Source: JBBQHX01 sp038324385 (GTDB taxonomy: Bacteria; Gemmatimonadota; Gemmatimonadetes; Gemmatimonadales; Gemmatimonadaceae). From it: 5,177 nucleotides of DNA. Positions within the stretch are counted from its first letter, which is position 1. Every line of letters starts with the position of its first letter. The notes beneath the pieces were generated by a model. That model did no database searches. It saw only the letters and a program-made list of their open reading frames with translations, and was not told the origin of the DNA. The translations under genes were made by a program, and so were the position numbers. Positions 4,206 to 5,177 of the stretch are shown piece after piece. Location of the stretch: the NCBI GenBank assembly GCA_038324385.1, contig JBBQHX010000258.1, forward strand, positions 1 to 5,177, in the 5' to 3' direction.

Positions 4206-5177
4206 ATGTCTCCTCGCCTGATCGCGCGGCGCGCGCTCGCTGCGCTCCTGACGCTCGCCGCCCCGGCCTTCCCCGCGCTCGCGCAGGGTCCCTCGGGCGG
4301 CGCGACCCCGCCGCCCCCCGGCCTCCCGTTGGCGACGGCCCGCACCCATACCTTCACGACCACCACGGGGACGTGGATCTCGCTCGACGTCTCCCCCGAC
4401 GGGCGGACGATCGTCTTCGACCTGCTGGGCGACATCTACACGATGCCCATCAGTGGCGGAAAGGCGACCGCGATCACCCGCGGGATGGCGTACGACGCGC
4501 AGCCGCGCTTCTCCCCCGACGGGGAGAAAGTCGTCTTCGTCTCCGATCGCTCGGGCGGTGAGAATCTCTGGACGATGCGGGCCGACGGACGCGACACGCT
4601 CGCCCTGACGACGGGGAATCTCAATCAGTACGTCTCCCCCGAATGGACGCCTGACGGGAAGTACGTCGTGGCGTCGCGCTCGGGGGGCACGTTCGGTACG
4701 GCCAAGCTCTGGATGTACCATGTGGACGGCGGGAAGGGGATCGCCCTCACGTCGACGCCGGCACCGGCCCCCGCGCTCAAGCAGCTTGGCGCCGCGTTCG
4801 GCAAGGACCCGCGCTACATCTGGTACGCCGCGCGCACGGGCGACTGGCAGTACAACTCCATCGGTCCGCAGTTCCAGCTGCACATCTGGGATCGGGAAAC
4901 GGGGCGCACGTCGCAGATGTCGACGCGGTTCGGCTCGGGCTTCCGTCCGGCCGTGTCGCCTGACGGGAAGCATCTCGTGTACGCCTCACGCTTCGAGGCC
5001 CAGACCGGGCTGCGGCTGCGCGACCTCGAGACGCAGGACGAGAGCTGGCTGGCCTTTCCGGTGCAACGCGACGAGACCGAATCGCGGGCGCCGATGGATG
5101 CCTACCCGGGCTATGCGTTCACGCCCGACAACCGCGCGGTCGTCGTCTCGTATGGCGGCGAAATCTGGCGCGTGCCG
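4206..5177 (+). CDS. Secreted PD40/TolB-type beta-propeller protein, probably propeller-amidohydrolase; 3' end beyond window
   Basis: 324 residues are visible and the frame is still open at the edge. A signal peptide is clear: Arg residues at 4, 8 and 9, a Leu/Ala core at ~10-20 and cleavage after Ala-Leu-Ala at residue 27, followed by a Pro/Gly-rich linker (28-45). Propeller blades follow, marked by SPDG or TPD turns at about 63, 103, 148, 251 and 306, each with a strand such as VVFVSDRSGG after it. Together these are the PD40 (WD40-like) repeats also found in TolB. The THTFTTTTGTWISLDVSPDG start resembles the N-terminus of secreted propeller-amidohydrolases of around 1,000 residues in Gemmatimonadota, Bacteroidota and Acidobacteriota; this is from memory. 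The hydrolase domain would be beyond the window, so the enzymatic assignment is inference, and an S41 or S9 peptidase C-terminus is possible. No Shine-Dalgarno precedes the ATG, which is chosen for the complete signal peptide. It should act in the periplasm or outside the cell. Confidence 0.88.
   Translation, partial: MSPRLIARRALAALLTLAAPAFPALAQGPSGGATPPPPGLPLATARTHTFTTTTGTWISLDVSPDGRTIVFDLLGDIYTMPISGGKATAITRGMAYDAQPRFSPDGEKVVFVSDRSGGENLWTMRADGRDTLALTTGNLNQYVSPEWTPDGKYVVASRSGGTFGTAKLWMYHVDGGKGIALTSTPAPAPALKQLGAAFGKDPRYIWYAARTGDWQYNSIGPQFQLHIWDRETGRTSQMSTRFGSGFRPAVSPDGKHLVYASRFEAQTGLRLRDLETQDESWLAFPVQRDETESRAPMDAYPGYAFTPDNRAVVVSYGGEIWRVP

Noticed and set aside
4188..4973. Minus-strand open frame opposite the propeller gene
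   Set aside because: It is Arg-rich without motifs. The plus strand shows a signal peptide and repeated SPDG propeller turns.
1..5177. CRISPR array, insertion sequence, phage or defence system
   Set aside because: I saw no regularly spaced direct repeats, transposase or terminal inverted repeats, integrase, or nuclease/toxin motifs. The window reads as ordinary chromosomal metabolism, envelope and signalling genes.

Overview
The window is a high-GC bacterial chromosome segment. It carries four complete protein genes, one gene that runs off the right edge, and a degraded gene remnant near the left edge. The overall look fits Gemmatimonadota or a similar soil or freshwater diderm. The grounds are the very high GC content, an outer-membrane beta-barrel ending in Phe (so a Gram-negative envelope), a large secreted PD40-propeller protein of the kind common in that phylum, and an RsbRD-like histidine kinase. 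This placement is inference; no rRNA or marker gene is present.

Layout: positions 1-508 hold no intact gene. On the minus strand, 162-420 reads as the decayed C-terminal end of a cbb3-oxidase mono-haem subunit (CcoO/FixO-like), with a one-base frame change and loss of the haem-ligand Met. Next, on the minus strand, is an orphan soluble histidine kinase (509-1750) with an ideal Shine-Dalgarno. A 310-base divergent intergenic region (1751-2060) separates it from a plus-strand exported beta-barrel protein (2061-2774). A 122-base gap follows, dense in dyad symmetry, with two abutting perfect inverted repeats over a candidate promoter. After it come a small KdgF-like cupin (2897-3277) and, two bases later, a short-chain dehydrogenase/reductase-fold protein (3280-4071); the two are clearly an operon. 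A hairpin spans the reductase stop codon, and a strong intrinsic terminator at 4142-4176 ends the operon. The last gene (4206 to the edge) encodes a signal peptide and TolB/PD40-type propeller blades, probably the N-terminal third of a large secreted propeller-amidohydrolase.

How the genes work together: only the cupin-reductase pair has a firm functional link. KdgF-type cupins act on ring-opened or unsaturated uronates, and SDR enzymes often follow in such pathways. However, this SDR lacks the classical Tyr-x-x-x-Lys and has Ser-x-x-x-Arg in its place, so ordinary dehydrogenase chemistry should not be assumed. The kinase has no response regulator in the window. The barrel and propeller genes appear to be separate transcription units.

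No CRISPR array, tRNA, rRNA, insertion sequence or obvious defence system is visible. The points most worth follow-up are the palindrome block before the cupin-SDR operon, the non-canonical SDR active site, the RsbRD-kinase fusion and the broken cytochrome remnant.
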